From Phymorhynchus buccinoides (Eukaryota > Mollusca > Gastropoda > Neogastropoda > Raphitomidae): a stretch of DNA of 64,000 bases. Position numbers and translations under genes: made by a program. Below the pieces are notes generated by a model, which saw only the letters and a program-made list of their open reading frames with translations, did no database searches and was not told where the DNA came from. Where the stretch lies: NCBI GenBank assembly GCA_017654935.2, contig CM065700.1, positions 49,632,491 through 49,696,490 on the forward strand. The letters run 5' to 3'. Shown here piece by piece: positions 39,283-51,130 of this stretch (its first letter is position 1; the number at the start of each line of letters is the position of its first letter).

Positions 39283-40140
39283 ATTGGTTATGCTGTGTCA
39301 CTGGTGGTATGAGTGCATGTCTCATTGGTTATGCTGTGTTACTGATGGTGTGAGTGCATGTCTCATTGGTTATGCTGTGTTACTGATGGTGTGAGTGCAT
39401 GTCTCATTGGTTATGCTGTGTTACTGGTGGTGTGAGTGCATGTCTCATTGGTTATGCTGTGTCACTGGTGGTGTGAGTGCATGTCTCATTGGTTATGCTG
39501 TGTCACTGATGGTGTGAGTGCATGTCTCATTGGTTATGCTGTGTCACTGGTGGTGTGAGTGCATGTCTCATTGGTTATGCTGTGTCACTGGTGGTATGAG
39601 TGCATGTCTCATTGGTTATGCTGTGTCACTGGTGGTGTGAGTGCATGTCTCATTGGTTATGCTGTGTCACTGGTGGTGTGAGTGCATGTCTCATTGGTTA
39701 TGCTGTGTTACTGATGGTGTGAGTGCATGTCTCATTGGTTATGCTGTGTCACTGATGGTGTGAGTGCATGTCTCATTGGTTATGCTGTGTCACTGGTGGT
39801 GTGAGTGCATGTCTCATTGGTTATGCTGTGTCACTGGTGGTATGAGTGCATGTCTCATTGGTTATGCTGTGTCACTGGTGGTGTGAGTGCATGTCTCATT
39901 GGTTATGCTGTGTCACTGGTGGTGTGAGTGCATGTCTCATTGGTTATGCTGTGTTACTGATGGTGTGAGTGCATGTCTCATTGGTTATGCTGTGTTACTG
40001 GTGGTGTGAGTGCATGTCTCATTGGTTATGCTGTGTCACTGGTGGTGTGAGTGCATGTCTCATTGGTTATGCTGTGTCACTGGTGGTGTGAGTGCATGTC
40101 TCATTGGTTATGCTGTGTCACTGGTGGTATGAGTGCATGT
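39283..40140. repeat. 41 bp minisatellite, about 21 units
   Basis: GGTTATGCTGTGTCACTGGTG + GTGTGAGTGCATGTCTCATT. Multi-unit periodicity is visible (CTGATGG and GGTATGAG variants recur about every six to seven units). Confidence 0.95.
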
Positions 40141-41368
40141 TTAATATGTGTGTTGGCTTGCACAATATTCCCTGGAGTAATGCTGCCAGAATGGCTGTTT
40201 GCTGTCATTGATTTTTGCATTATTGTCCTTTGATCTGATTTCTTATTGTCATTATTAAGGAATACCCTGAGATGTGTAAACATTATTTCATAAACCTAAC
40301 TGCCTGAAGTCGGTTGAAAGTATGGGAAAACAGCTGTGATGGTGTTTTAAAAATATTGCTGATGTTTTGTTTATGTTGCTTCATTGTTAAAATGTGAGTG
40401 TTTGTGTGTCTTTTTGTTTGCGAGCATTCCCACTAAGGTTTACACATGTGAAGAACCATTGAAGTTGTGTTGTGTGTGACGTTGCATGGTTTATTGATTC
40501 TGTTTACACATGTGAAGAACCATTGAAGTTGTGTTGTGTGTGACGTTACATGGTTTATTGATTCTGTTTACACATGTGAAGAACCATTGAAATTGTGTTG
40601 TGTGTGACGTTGCATGGTTTATTGATTGTTTGTTTCACTTTGTTCTAAAGCGTCGTGTTATTACTTTTTAACGATTTTTAGTGGGTGACATAGACTTTTC
40701 TGAATGATTGGTTTTAATTTGATCACTCGCAAAACGATTCAAACGTTAAGCTTAGAATGGAGTTTGGTCTGTTTGACTTTGCAACGAATGGCTGTTTACA
40801 TTCCAATAATTTCGTCAGTCACATCTCCATCACTCAGTGTTTTGTTTCCAGTGGATGATCATATCTCTGTGTGATCGTTCAGAGTTCAGAGGTTAACTTT
40901 CCTTCTGATCGCAGCTTATAGCCACCGGGGTATGTCAGATGGTTTGTTGTAGGATGGTTTGCTCTGTTAATGATAACACTGTTACATGCATGCTTTTTAC
41001 CGTCTTCACTTTCATGCTATTCATGCACCCCAGCCAGGTGGCTAGTGATACATGTGCAGGTACAACTTGTGACTGAAATCACTCAACAGATAACAATGTT
41101 ATTTCTTTATGAAAAACTAGAGGTGCTCATTTGGGGGCAGTGTATGAACGAGTGTGGCTATTTGAACATTTCTGCGATCAATGGGTTCGGTCAATGGTCT
41201 TCTAGTGCCTTTATTTCCTGTTCTTTGTAACCTTCTCTGCCAAGTCATTTTTCAAGAGAGCTAAACACGATTACCTACATTACTAACTGCGTTAAATCAA
41301 CGGAAATGCACCGATATCAGCTATGAAAACAGACAACCATGGGGAAAATGTTTCCCGGTGCACACCTG
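40141..41368. other. Spacer with a three-unit 61 bp repeat
   Basis: GTTTACACATGTGAAGAACC...GTGACGTTGCATGG repeats three times at about 40438-40630. The rest is unique AT-rich sequence without recognised coding potential. Confidence 0.55.
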
Positions 41369-41665
41369 CAACAATGACGTAAGGCAACGTCATGACTCAC
41401 ATCTGCTGCGCTGATAATGACGTAAGGCAACGTCATGACTCACATCTGCTGCTCTGACAATGATGTACGGCAACGTCATGACACACATCTGCTGCGCTGA
41501 CAATGACGTAAGGCAACATCATTACGCACATCTACTGCGCTGACAATGACGTCCGGCAACGTCATGACACATCTGCTGCGCTGACAATGATGTAAGGCGA
41601 CGTCATGACACACATCTGCTGCACTGACAATGACGTAAGGCAACATCATGACACACATCTGCACC
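41369..41665. repeat. 43 bp tandem array of inverted CRE half-sites, seven units
   Basis: The unit is CAATGACGTAAGGCAACGTCATGACACACATCTGCTGCGCTGA (described in parts: TGACGT, six-base spacer AAGGCA, ACGTCA, then a CATCTGCTGCGC tail). TGACGT and ACGTCA are inverted CREB/ATF half-sites. Some units carry TGATGT or ACATCA substitutions. Confidence 0.85.
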
Positions 41666-41864
41666 CGTGGCAATAGAAGAGTTTAAAAAATTCAGGCCAA
41701 GGTTTTCTCCCTTGGTGAAGGTTTGCACTGGGTCTATGAGTGACTTAGTTGCTGATTTCACCACCACGTGGTGACAAACTCAAGTGGGGCTAATCCTAGT
41801 GATATCCTTTGTTGGGGATAGAGAGAGGGAGTGAGAGGAGTGCTAAGTTGATCATTAATTTCTA

Positions 41865-43230
41865 TTGGTACGACTATAGAGAGAACATGGTGATGGTCAT
41901 GTTTTGTGTGTCTATGGTACGACTATAGTGAGAACATGGTGATGGTCATGTTTTGTGTCTATGGTACGACTATAGAGAGAACATGGTGATGGTCATGTTT
42001 TGTGTGTCTATGGTACGACTATAGTGAGAACATGGTGATGGTCATGTTTTGTGTCTATGGTACGACTATAGAGAGAACATGGTGATGGTCATGTTTTGTG
42101 TGTCTATGGTACGACTATAGTGAGAACATGGTGATGGTCATGTTTTGTGTCTATGGTACGACTATAGAGAGAACATGGTGATGGTCATGTTTTGTGTCTA
42201 TGGTACGACTATAGTGAGAACATGGTGATGGTCATGTTTTGTGTCTATGGTATGACTATAGTGAGAACATGGTGATGGTCATGTTTTGTGTCTATGGTAC
42301 GACTATAGAGAGAACATGGTGATGGTCATGTTTTGTGTGTCTATGGTACGACTATAGTGAGAACATGGTGATGGTCATGTTTTGTGTGTCTATGGTACGA
42401 CTATAGTGAGAACATGGTGATGGTCATGTTTTGTGTCTATGGTATGACTATAGTGAGAACATGGTGATGGTCATGTTTTGTGTCTATGGTACGACTATAG
42501 AGAGAACATGGTGATGGTCATGTTTTGTGTGTCTATGGTACGACTATAGAGAGAACATGGTGATGGTCATGTTTTGTGTCTATGGTACGACTATAGTGAG
42601 AACATGGTGATGGTCATGTTTTGTGTGTAAGGTACGACTATAGAGAGAACATGGTTATGGTCATGTTTTGTGTGTATGGTACGACTATAGAGAGAACATG
42701 GTGATGGTCATGTTTTGTGTCTATGGTACGACTATAGTGAGAACATGGTGATGGTCATGTTTTGTGTCTATGGTACGACTATAGAGAGAACATGGTGATG
42801 GTCATGTTTTGTGTCTATGGTACGACTATAGAGAGAACATGGTGATGGTCATGTTTTGTGTCTATGGTACGACTATAGAGAGAACATGGTGATTTCATGT
42901 TTTGTGTGTCTATGGTACGGCTATAGTGAGAACATGGTGATGGTCATGTTTTGTGTCTATGGTACGACTATAGAGAGAACATGGTGATTTCATGTTTTGT
43001 GTGTCTATGGTACGACTATAGAGAGAACATGGTGATTTCATGTTTTGTGTGTCTATGGTACGACTATAGAGAGAACATGGTGATGGTCATGTTTTGTGTC
43101 TATGGTACGACTATAGAGAGAACATGGTGATTTCATGTTTTGTGTGTCTATGGTACGACTATAGAGAGAACATGGTGATTTCATGTTTTGTGTGTCTATG
43201 GTACGGCTATATTAAAACATGGTAATGGTG
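41865..43230. repeat. 45-49 bp minisatellite, about 29 units
   Basis: The unit runs from TCTATGGTACGACTATAG(T/A)GAG through AACATGGTGATGGTCATG to TTTTGTG(TG). A variant losing GG from GATGGTCATG (GATTTCATG) is confined to the right third, showing directional homogenisation. Confidence 0.95.
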
Positions 43231-43504
43231 ATGTTCATGTGTTATGTGTCTATGCTATATTGCATTGGGGATGCTGGCAGGTAATGATCGATATTCTAAA
43301 TGTTATCATGTTCCGTCCAGTTTGTGCCTATTAATTGCTTGTAAATAAATTTATATAAATAAATTTCATTTGGATTTGTCTGCAGACTGCAACATTTTAT
43401 CGTAAAACTGTTGTGAACTTATTGGCATTATTATGAATTAGTTTATTCTTGAAATTGCGCATGCACATACTTGCATTCTCTTGTGCACTTAACACTTCCG
43501 TGAC

Positions 43505-44085
43505 GGGAGCCTTCAAATGAAGGCCTAGCCAGGCAACACCCACTGCCCGGAGCCTTCAAATGAAGGCCTAGTAAGCCAGGCAACACCCACAGCCCGGAGC
43601 CTTCAAATGAAGGCCTAGCCAGGCAACACCCACTGCCCGGAGCCTTCAAATGAAGGCCTAGCCAGGCAACACCCACTGCCCGGAGCCTTCAAATGAAGGC
43701 CTAGTAAGCCAGGCAACACCCACAGCCCGGAGCCTTCAAATGAAGGCCTAGCCAGCCAGAGCAACACCCACAGCCCGGAGCCTTCAAATGAAGGCCTAGC
43801 CAGGCAACACCCACTGCCCGGAGCCTTCAAATGAAGGCCTAGCCAGGCAACACCCACTGCCCGGAGCCTTCAAATGAAGGCCTAGCCAGGCAACACCCAC
43901 TGCCCGGAGCCTTCAAATGAAGGCCTAGCCAGGCAACACCCACTGCCCGGAGCCTTCAAATGAAGGCCTAGCCAGGCAACACCCACAGCCCGGAGCCTTC
44001 AAATGAAGGCCTAGCCAGGCAACACCCACTGCCCGGAGCCTTCAAATGAAGGCCTAGCCAGGCAACAGCCACAGCCCGGAGCCTT
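43505..44085. repeat. 43 bp hairpin-forming minisatellite, about 14 units
   Basis: The unit holds the palindrome GCCTTCA-AA-TGAAGGC, then CTAGCCAGGCAACACCCAC(T/A)GCCCGGA. Three units have insertions (TAAGC or CAGA). Confidence 0.93.
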
Positions 44086-44178
44086 CAGTCATAGGTTGCA
44101 CGGTTTGTTGCACGGTCTGTTGCACGGTCTAAGGTACAAAACTCATTATTCTAGCAGACTTTTCTTGTTGATTTTACA

Positions 44179-44560
44179 GTTACTTCCCTTGCATAGTGAA
44201 GCGAAAATGGTGTTCGTCTGCAGTCGAAATTTGAAGACTTTTTGCATGAAAAATGTCAAAAATGAGAGGTCTGAGAGCCGAAGAGATTCTCAGTTTGTTT
44301 GAACGTGACGAAGTTACTTCCCTTGCATAGTGAAGCGAAAATGGTGTTCGTTTGCAGTCGAAATTTGAAGACTTTTTGCATGAAAAATGTCAAAAATGAG
44401 GTCTGAGAGCCGAAGAGATTCTCAGTTTGTTTGAACGTGATGAAGTTACTTCTCTTGCATAGTGAAGCGAAAATGGCGTGGTTCGTTCGTCTGCAGTCGA
44501 CATTTGAAGATATATTTGCATGAAAAATGTCAAAATGAGAGGTCTGAGTGCCAAAGAGAT
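44179..44560 (+). repeat. Three tandem copies (about 133 bp) of the start region of an acidic ORF
   Basis: Copies start GTTACTTCCCTTGCATAGTGA at 44179, 44313 and 44445. Each includes GCATGAAAAATGTCAAAAATG, GAGGTCTGAG.GCC and AAGAGATTCTCAG. Only the third runs into a longer open frame. A TTGATTTTACAG acceptor-like site precedes the first copy. Confidence 0.85.
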
Positions 44561-44834
44561 TCTCAGGTTGTTTGAACGTGACGAAGATGAGCGTACTGCT
44601 CACAATCAGTCCGGTTTGGGGGATGAAAGTAGTGAAAATAATGCAAGTACCGATGAAACAGAACAGTCTGTGCCCAGCGTGAGTGAGAATGTGACAGCAA
44701 GAAGTGTTGTTATCGGCAGAAATGTTCGATCTCATCGCGGAGTTCGATCTCAAAGTCAAGCAGCCTGTGCAGTAAATCGTTCATGCAATATTTTCACAAA
44801 GCATAAAATTGAATTAAGCATCCATTTTTCATGA
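44520..44834 (+). CDS. Acidic 104-codon ORF, possible N-terminal fragment of a piggyBac-like transposase
   Basis: MKNVKMRGLSAKEILRLFER then an acidic, Ser/Asn-rich stretch (DEDERTAHNQSGLGDES) and a basic end (RNVRSHRGVRSQSQ). The short helix followed by an acidic region is typical of piggyBac-family N-termini, but no DDD catalytic core follows before the stop. It could equally be a host exon. Codons are less repeat-like than the flanks. No terminal TTAA inverted repeat was found around it. Confidence 0.3.
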   Translation: MKNVKMRGLSAKEILRLFERDEDERTAHNQSGLGDESSENNASTDETEQSVPSVSENVTARSVVIGRNVRSHRGVRSQSQAACAVNRSCNIFTKHKIELSIHFS

Positions 44835-44884
44835 AATACACACAGTTTGGTGCATAACAGACTTCATTTAGGCTCTAAACAATG

Positions 44885-45180
44885 GTTTGGTCACAAGCAG
44901 TCAACCAACAATCTTTCCAGTGCAGCCTCAGGCCAGCACAGTGGTTTCACTGACGCAATGCAAGTCACAAAGAGTTATGCACACACACACACACACACGT
45001 TGTCACCAACAATCTTTCCAGTGCAGCCTCAGGCCAGCACAGTGGTTTCACTGACGCAATGCAAGTCACAAAGAGTTATGCACACACACACACACACTGT
45101 CACCAACAATCTTTCCAGTGCAGCCTCAGGCCAGCACAGTGGTTTCACTGACACAGTGCCAGTCACAAAGAGTTATGCAT

Positions 45181-45218
<38 letters not shown>

Positions 45219-45305
45219 TCACCAACAATCTTTCCAGTGCAGCCTCGGGCCAGCACAGTGGTTTCAGTCACAATGAGTTCGACACACACATACACACACA
45301 CGTTG
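44885..45305. repeat. About 105 bp tandem repeat with internal (CA)n, four units
   Basis: CCAACAATCTTTCCAGTGCAG, CCTCAGGCCAGCACAGTGG and GTCACAAAGAGTTATGCAC followed by a CA run of variable length. Confidence 0.9.
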
Positions 45306-45924
45306 TCACCATTGTGTTTATTTGCATATCAAACCTCTTGGATACAAGTGAATACGTACATTAATTATTGGAGAAAAAAAATCTTTTTATCACTCTGTTA
45401 TCGCTACATTCCTCTTTCTGACACGATCCAAACTTAACACGTGATAAACAACACATCTTGTACAACTTTCCTACACACTACTGCTTCAACACAGTACAAT
45501 ACCGTTCTGTACGGTACTGGTTCTAAATCTACGCGTCACTCGGTAAGAACGAAACTCTTCAACAGTCAAAAGGCTGTGTGCACCTGTACGAAAACCTGTC
45601 CACAATCCACAGGGAAAAAAATGTGTAAGTAAGAAATATGAATATGTGTCACATACACACGAAAACCCATCTGCATGTCCCATCCCGGGTGATCCGCTGA
45701 TTTCTGACTTTCTTTTGGCAGATGGGTTTCCGTAGGGAAGTTTTTGTAAATGTGCACACAGCCTAAAAAAGCGTCAACACTAATTGTCCATTTTTCACAA
45801 TCGCTAAACATCACAGTCAGTTTTTCACCGTTATGAAATAACCTGCTCAACTATTAATAAAGCAAACAAAAATTACTTGGTGAGTTAATACTACTTTTTC
45901 CAAGAAATAAGTGAAATCTAACCA
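45306..45924. other. Spacer without recognised features
   Basis: AT-rich; no repeat structure or coding potential recognised. Confidence 0.4.
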
Positions 45925-48400
45925 AGCAGGATAACTGTGATGACACAGTAGCCAGTGTCCACTTCAGGCCACACACATTGGGCTATTCATTGTCCATGCC
46001 GGTCCAAGCAGGATAACTGACGATACAGTAGCCAGTGTCCACTTCAGGCCACACACATTGGGCTATTCATTGTCCATGCTGGTCCAAGCAGGATAACTGA
46101 CAATACAGCAGCCAGTGTCCACTTCAGGCCACACATTGGGCTATTCATTGTCCATGCCGGTCCAAGCAGGATAACTGACAATACAGCAGCCAGTGTCCAC
46201 TTCAGGCCACACACATTGGGCTATTCATTGTCCATGCCAGTCCAAGCAGGATAACTGTGATGATACAGTAGCCAGTGTCCACTTCAGGCCACACACATTG
46301 GGCTATTCATTGTCCATGCCGGTCCAAGCAGGATAACTGACATACAGCAGCCAGTGTCCACTTCAGGCCACACACATTGGGCTATTCATTGTCCATGCCG
46401 GTTCAAGCAGGATAACTGACAATACAGCAGCCAGTGTCCACTTCAGGCCACACACATTGGGCTATTCATTGTCCATGCCGGTCCAAGCAGGATAACTGAC
46501 ATACAGCAGCCAGTGTCCACTTCAGGCCACACACATTGGGCTATTCATTGTCCATGCCGGTCCAAGCAGGATAACTGACAATACAGCAGCCAGTGTCCAC
46601 TTCAGGCCACACACATTGGGCTATTCATTGTCCATGCTGGTCCAAGCAGGATAACTGACAATACAGTAGCCAGTGTCCACTTCAGGCCACACACATTGGG
46701 CTATTCATTGTCCATGCCGGTCCAAGCAGGATAACTGACATACAGCAGCCAGTGTCCACTTCAGGCCACACACATTGGGCTATTCATTGTCCATGCCGGT
46801 CCAAGCAGGATAACTGACAATACAGTAGCCAGTGTCCACTTCAGGCCACACATTGGGCTATTCATTGTCCATGCCGGTCCAAGCAGGATAACTGTGTGAC
46901 AATACAGCAGCCAGTGTCCACTTCAGGCCACACACATTGGGCTATTCATTGTCCATGCCGGTCCAAGCAGGATAACTGTGTGACAATACAGTAGCCAGTG
47001 TCCACTTCAGGCCACACACATTGGGCTATTCATTGTCCATGCCGGTCCAAGCAGGATAACTGACAATACAGCAGCCAGTGTCCACTTCAGGCCACACATT
47101 GGGCTATTCATTGTCCATGCCGGTCCAAGCAGGATAACTGACAATACAGTAGCCAGTGTCCACTTCAGGCCACACACATTGGGCTATTCATTGTCCATGC
47201 CGGTCCAAGCAGGATAACTGACAATACAGCAGCCAGTGTCCACTTCAGGCCACACACATTGGGCTATTCATTGTCCATGCCGGTTCAAGCAGGATAACTG
47301 TGACGATACAGCAGCCAGTGTCCACTTCAGGCCACACATTGGGCTATTCATTGTCCATGCCGGTCCAAGCAGGATAACTGACATACAGCAGCCAGTGTCC
47401 ACTTCAGGCCACACACATTGGGCTATTCATTGTCCATGCCGGTCCAAGCAGGATAACTGACAATACAGCAGCCAGTGTCCACTTCAGGCCACATACATTG
47501 GGCTATTCATTGTCCATGCCGGTCCAAGCAGGATAACTGACAATACAGCAGCCAGTGTCCACTTCAGGCCACACACATTGGGCTATTCATTGTCCATGCC
47601 GGTCCAAGCAGGATAACTGTGTGACAATACAGCAGCCAGTGTCCACTTCAGGCCACACATTGGGCTATTCATTGTCCATGCTGGTCCAAGCAGGACAACT
47701 GACGATACAGTAGCCAGTGTCCACTTCAGGCCACACATTGGGCTATTCATTGTCCATGCCGGTCCAAGCAGGATAACTGACAATACAGTAGCCAGTGTCC
47801 ACTTCAGGCCACACACATTGGGCTATTCATTGTCCATGCTGGTCCAAGCAGGACAACTGACGATACAGTAGCCAGTGTCCACTTCAGGCCACACATTGGG
47901 CTATTCATTGTCCATGCCGGTCCAAGCAGGATAACTGACAATACAGCAGCCAGTGTCCACTTCAGGCCACACATTGGGCTATTCATTGTCCATGCCGGTC
48001 CAAGCAGGATAACTGTGATGATACAGCAGCCAGTGTCCACTTCAGGCCACATACATTGGGCTATTCATTGTCCATGCCGGTCCAAGCAGGATAACTGACA
48101 ATACAGCAGCCAGTGTCCACTTCAGGCCACACACATTGGGCTATTCATTGTCCATGCCGGTCCAAGCAGGATAACTGACATACAGCAGCCAGTGTCCACT
48201 TCAGGCCACACACATTGGGCTATTCATTGTCCATGCCGGTCCAAGCAGGATAACTGACAATACAGCAGCCAGTGTCCACTTCAGGCCATACATTGGGCTA
48301 TTCATTGTCCATGCCGGTCCAAGCAGGATAACTGACAATACAGCAGCCAGTGTCCACTTCAGGCCATACATTGGGCTATTCATTGTCCATGCCGGTTCAA
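45925..48400. repeat. 80 bp minisatellite, about 31 units
   Basis: The unit runs from GGTCCAAGCAGGATAACTGAC through AATACAGCAGCCAGTGTCC to GGGCTATTCATTGTCCATGCC. Length varies 75-84 by small indels (ACAC, TGTG, AA). Confidence 0.96.
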
Positions 48401-49423
48401 GTTTGTGTCTTGACTTTCCACTAATATTTGTGTACAAAGAACCAATGAAGTATTACAGTATTCCCCAATGTAATACATGGACAAAACCAACAGCGCAATA
48501 TTCTATGGGACTGTAGAACATTGACATTTTCAGTGGATATATGCCTCTCTCCACTTTTTGTACGAAACATTAAACAAACCTTAACTGGATTGAGTTTCTC
48601 TAGATAACGGTCGCCGCGCGAATAACGCTTACGCCAAATGGGGCCTAAGAAACACGTTAGAAAACGTTTGCGGAAGAATATTACAAGCTCTTGTCTATTG
48701 GTCTACAATTTTTTAAAATTTTAAACAAACTTTAATGGACCAATCAACAACAAGAAACGTATTCACCCCCTACTAGTTCCGGATAGGTCGCCGCTTGCTC
48801 GGTGTTTGGCCAGAACAAAACACCACGCGAACTATCGGCAAACGAAGGGTGTTTCTTAGACCGTTTTTCGCTGACGCTACGTAACGTTGGCCCTTGTAAA
48901 ACGGCCCCCATTGCTGGTTCAAGCATAGTGTTTCTGGACTTGCCTTTTTCCTGCTAGCTTTTCAAATGACAATGTGACCATACAGGAAGCATGAGATATT
49001 AACGCGACGAAGAAAACTGACCCAAAATAATGAAGTTAGCAAAGTGATTAAAAATAGTGAAAAGTTTATTTGGAAAAAAAGTCAGATAAAAAAAAAATTA
49101 ATTCTTTGAAATCCATGCTGTTAGTAATAGTATACTGTTAGTGTTATGCTTAAAAATCCTAACTAATGTAAGTTCTGTAGAAACATCCTGAGTGAATATC
49201 AGAGACTTACTGTGAAGACATTATATAACGGTTAATCATGCACACCACAACACATTGCTAGCAAACCAATTAGTATGTATTCTGCAGTTTCACTTTCTTC
49301 AGCACTATTCTAAAAACATCTAGCGGTTTCATGAACACTAGCGGTTTCATGAACAAGACGCACAACAGAGTCGGATGCTTACTATTCAACAGAAGGACCT
49401 CAAATTAGCAACAAGTCCTCCAA
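48401..49423. other. Spacer with a possible fold-back element (about 48640-48865)
   Basis: GGCCTAAGAAACAC (48642) is mirrored by GTGTTTCTTAGACC (48848), and ATTGGTCTAC (48699) by GGACCAAT (48736), nested symmetrically around an A/T-rich centre. The rest is unique. Confidence 0.5.
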
Positions 49424-49570
49424 AGTCGGAGTGTGGCTGCCCACGTGGCGGGGTAATCAAAAACAGTCACGCACGCAATGTTCTCATCCCAAGCTGGTGC
49501 GTTTGTACCAGTGTTCAAATGCGTCGGCTGTTGGAATAATCCCTGGAGTCTTTAAGCCAGGGTACAACAG
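49424..49570 (+). mobile_element. SINE-like element S1, 5'-truncated copy
   Basis: Starts AGTCGGAGTGTGGCTGCCC and ends GTCTTTAAGCCAGGGTACAACAG. It shares its truncation point with the 63391-63555 copy. Confidence 0.75.
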
Positions 49571-49721
49571 AATAAGAGGCCAACACTGACGATCTAAACA
49601 TTTATGCCCATAACAAAACAAAGCAAATTTCAGGTAAGGAGGAAAAATTCATTTTTTCCCCCTTTGTTTTAATCCAGCATTTATTATCAGCAATCATTCT
49701 TTTCTTGCAGATATAAAAGAG

Positions 49722-49893
49722 TACCGTATTTTACGGACTATAAGGTCATACTTTTTCCCCAGACTGAGACCCCTGCGCCTTATAATGTGACTGATAATAT
49801 TGTAAGAAAATATAATAACAACATCTGGTTTGTGTACGATTTGGAGGGTGCGCCTTATAATAAGGTGCGCCTTGTAGTCCGAAAAATATGGTA
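49722..49893. mobile_element. 172 bp fold-back MITE with TACCGTATTTT.CGGACTA termini
   Basis: TACCGTATTTTACGGACTA at the left is mirrored by TAGTCCGAAAAATATGGTA at the right. Sub-terminal TATAAGG and GTGCGCCTTATAA blocks repeat inside (GCGCCTTATAAT occurs twice). It resembles short TACCGTA-ended MITEs seen across animals. Confidence 0.75.
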
Positions 49894-49914
49894 TAAATGA
49901 TTATGTTTTGCATC

Positions 49915-51130
49915 CCCCTCCCTTTTCCCAAAGGGGTATAGGCTGTGAACCACAGACCTCCACACTGCCCTAGGCAGTGCCTTTGCCTCTGGCTGGTTCT
50001 TTTCCCAAAGGGGTATAGGCTGTGAACCAGAGACCTCCACACTGCCCTAGGCAGTGCCTTTGCCTCTGGCTGGTTCTTTTCCCAAAGGGGTATAGGCTGT
50101 GAACCAGAGACCTCCATAGTGCCGTAGGCAGTGCCTTTGCCTCTGGCTGGTTCTTTTCCCAAAGGGGTATAGCCTATAGGCTGTGAACCAGAGACCTCCA
50201 CACTGCCCTAGGCAATGCCTATGTCTCTGGCTGGTTCTTTTCCCAAAGGGGTATAGGCTGTCAACCACAGACCTCCACACTGCCCTATTGCCTTTGTCTC
50301 TGGCTGGTTCTTTTCCCAAAGGGATATAGGCTGTCAACCACAGACCTCCACACTGCCCTATTGCCTTTGTCTCTGGCTGGTTCTGTTCCCAAAGGGGTAT
50401 AGCCTATAGGCTGTCAACCACAGACCTTCACACTGCCCTAGGCAATGCCTTTGCCTCTGGCTGGTTCTTTTCCCAAAGGGGTATAGCCTATAGGCTGTCA
50501 ACCACAGACCTCAACACTGCCCTAGGCAATGCCTTTGCCTCCGGCTGGTTCTTTTCCCAAAGGGGTATAGCCTACAGGCTGTCAACCACAGACCACACTG
50601 CCCTAGGCAATGCCTTTGTCTCTGGCTGGTTCTTTTCCCAAAGGGGTGGTATAGCCTATAGGCTGTCAGCCACAGACCACACTGCCCTAGACAATGCCTT
50701 TGCCTCTGGCTGGTTCTTTTCCCAAAGGGGTATAGCCTATAGGCTGTCAACCACAGACCTCAACACTGCCCTAGGCAGTGCCTTTGTCTCTGGCTGGTTC
50801 TTTTCCCAAAGGGGTGGTATAGCCTATAGGCTGTCAACCACAGACCACACTGCCCTAGGCAATGCCTTTGTCTCTGGCTGGTTCTTTTCCCAAAGGGGTG
50901 GTATAGCCTATAGGCTGTCAACCAATGACCACACTGCCCTAGACAATGCCTTTGCCTCTGGCTGGTTCTTTTCCCAAAGGGGTATAGCCTATAGGCTGTC
51001 AACCACAGACCTCAACACTGCCCTAGGCAGTGCCTTTGTCTCTGGCTGGTTCTTTTCCCAAAGGGGTGGTATAGCCTATAGGCTGTCAGCCACAGACCTC
51101 CAGTCCCCTAGGCAATGCCTTTGTCTCTCG
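49915..51130. repeat. About 84 bp minisatellite, 14-15 units
   Basis: The unit includes CTGGCTGGTTCTTTTCCCAAA, GGGGTATAGCCTATAGGCTG (itself palindromic AGCCTATAGGCT) and ACTGCCCTAGGCA(A/G)TGCC. Left units lack the AGCCTAT block. Confidence 0.94.

Noticed and set aside
36749..39284. Chains of 113-227-codon ORFs on both strands
   Set aside because: They are products of the 57 bp unit being 3 x 19 nt. Frames break wherever a 53 bp unit occurs.
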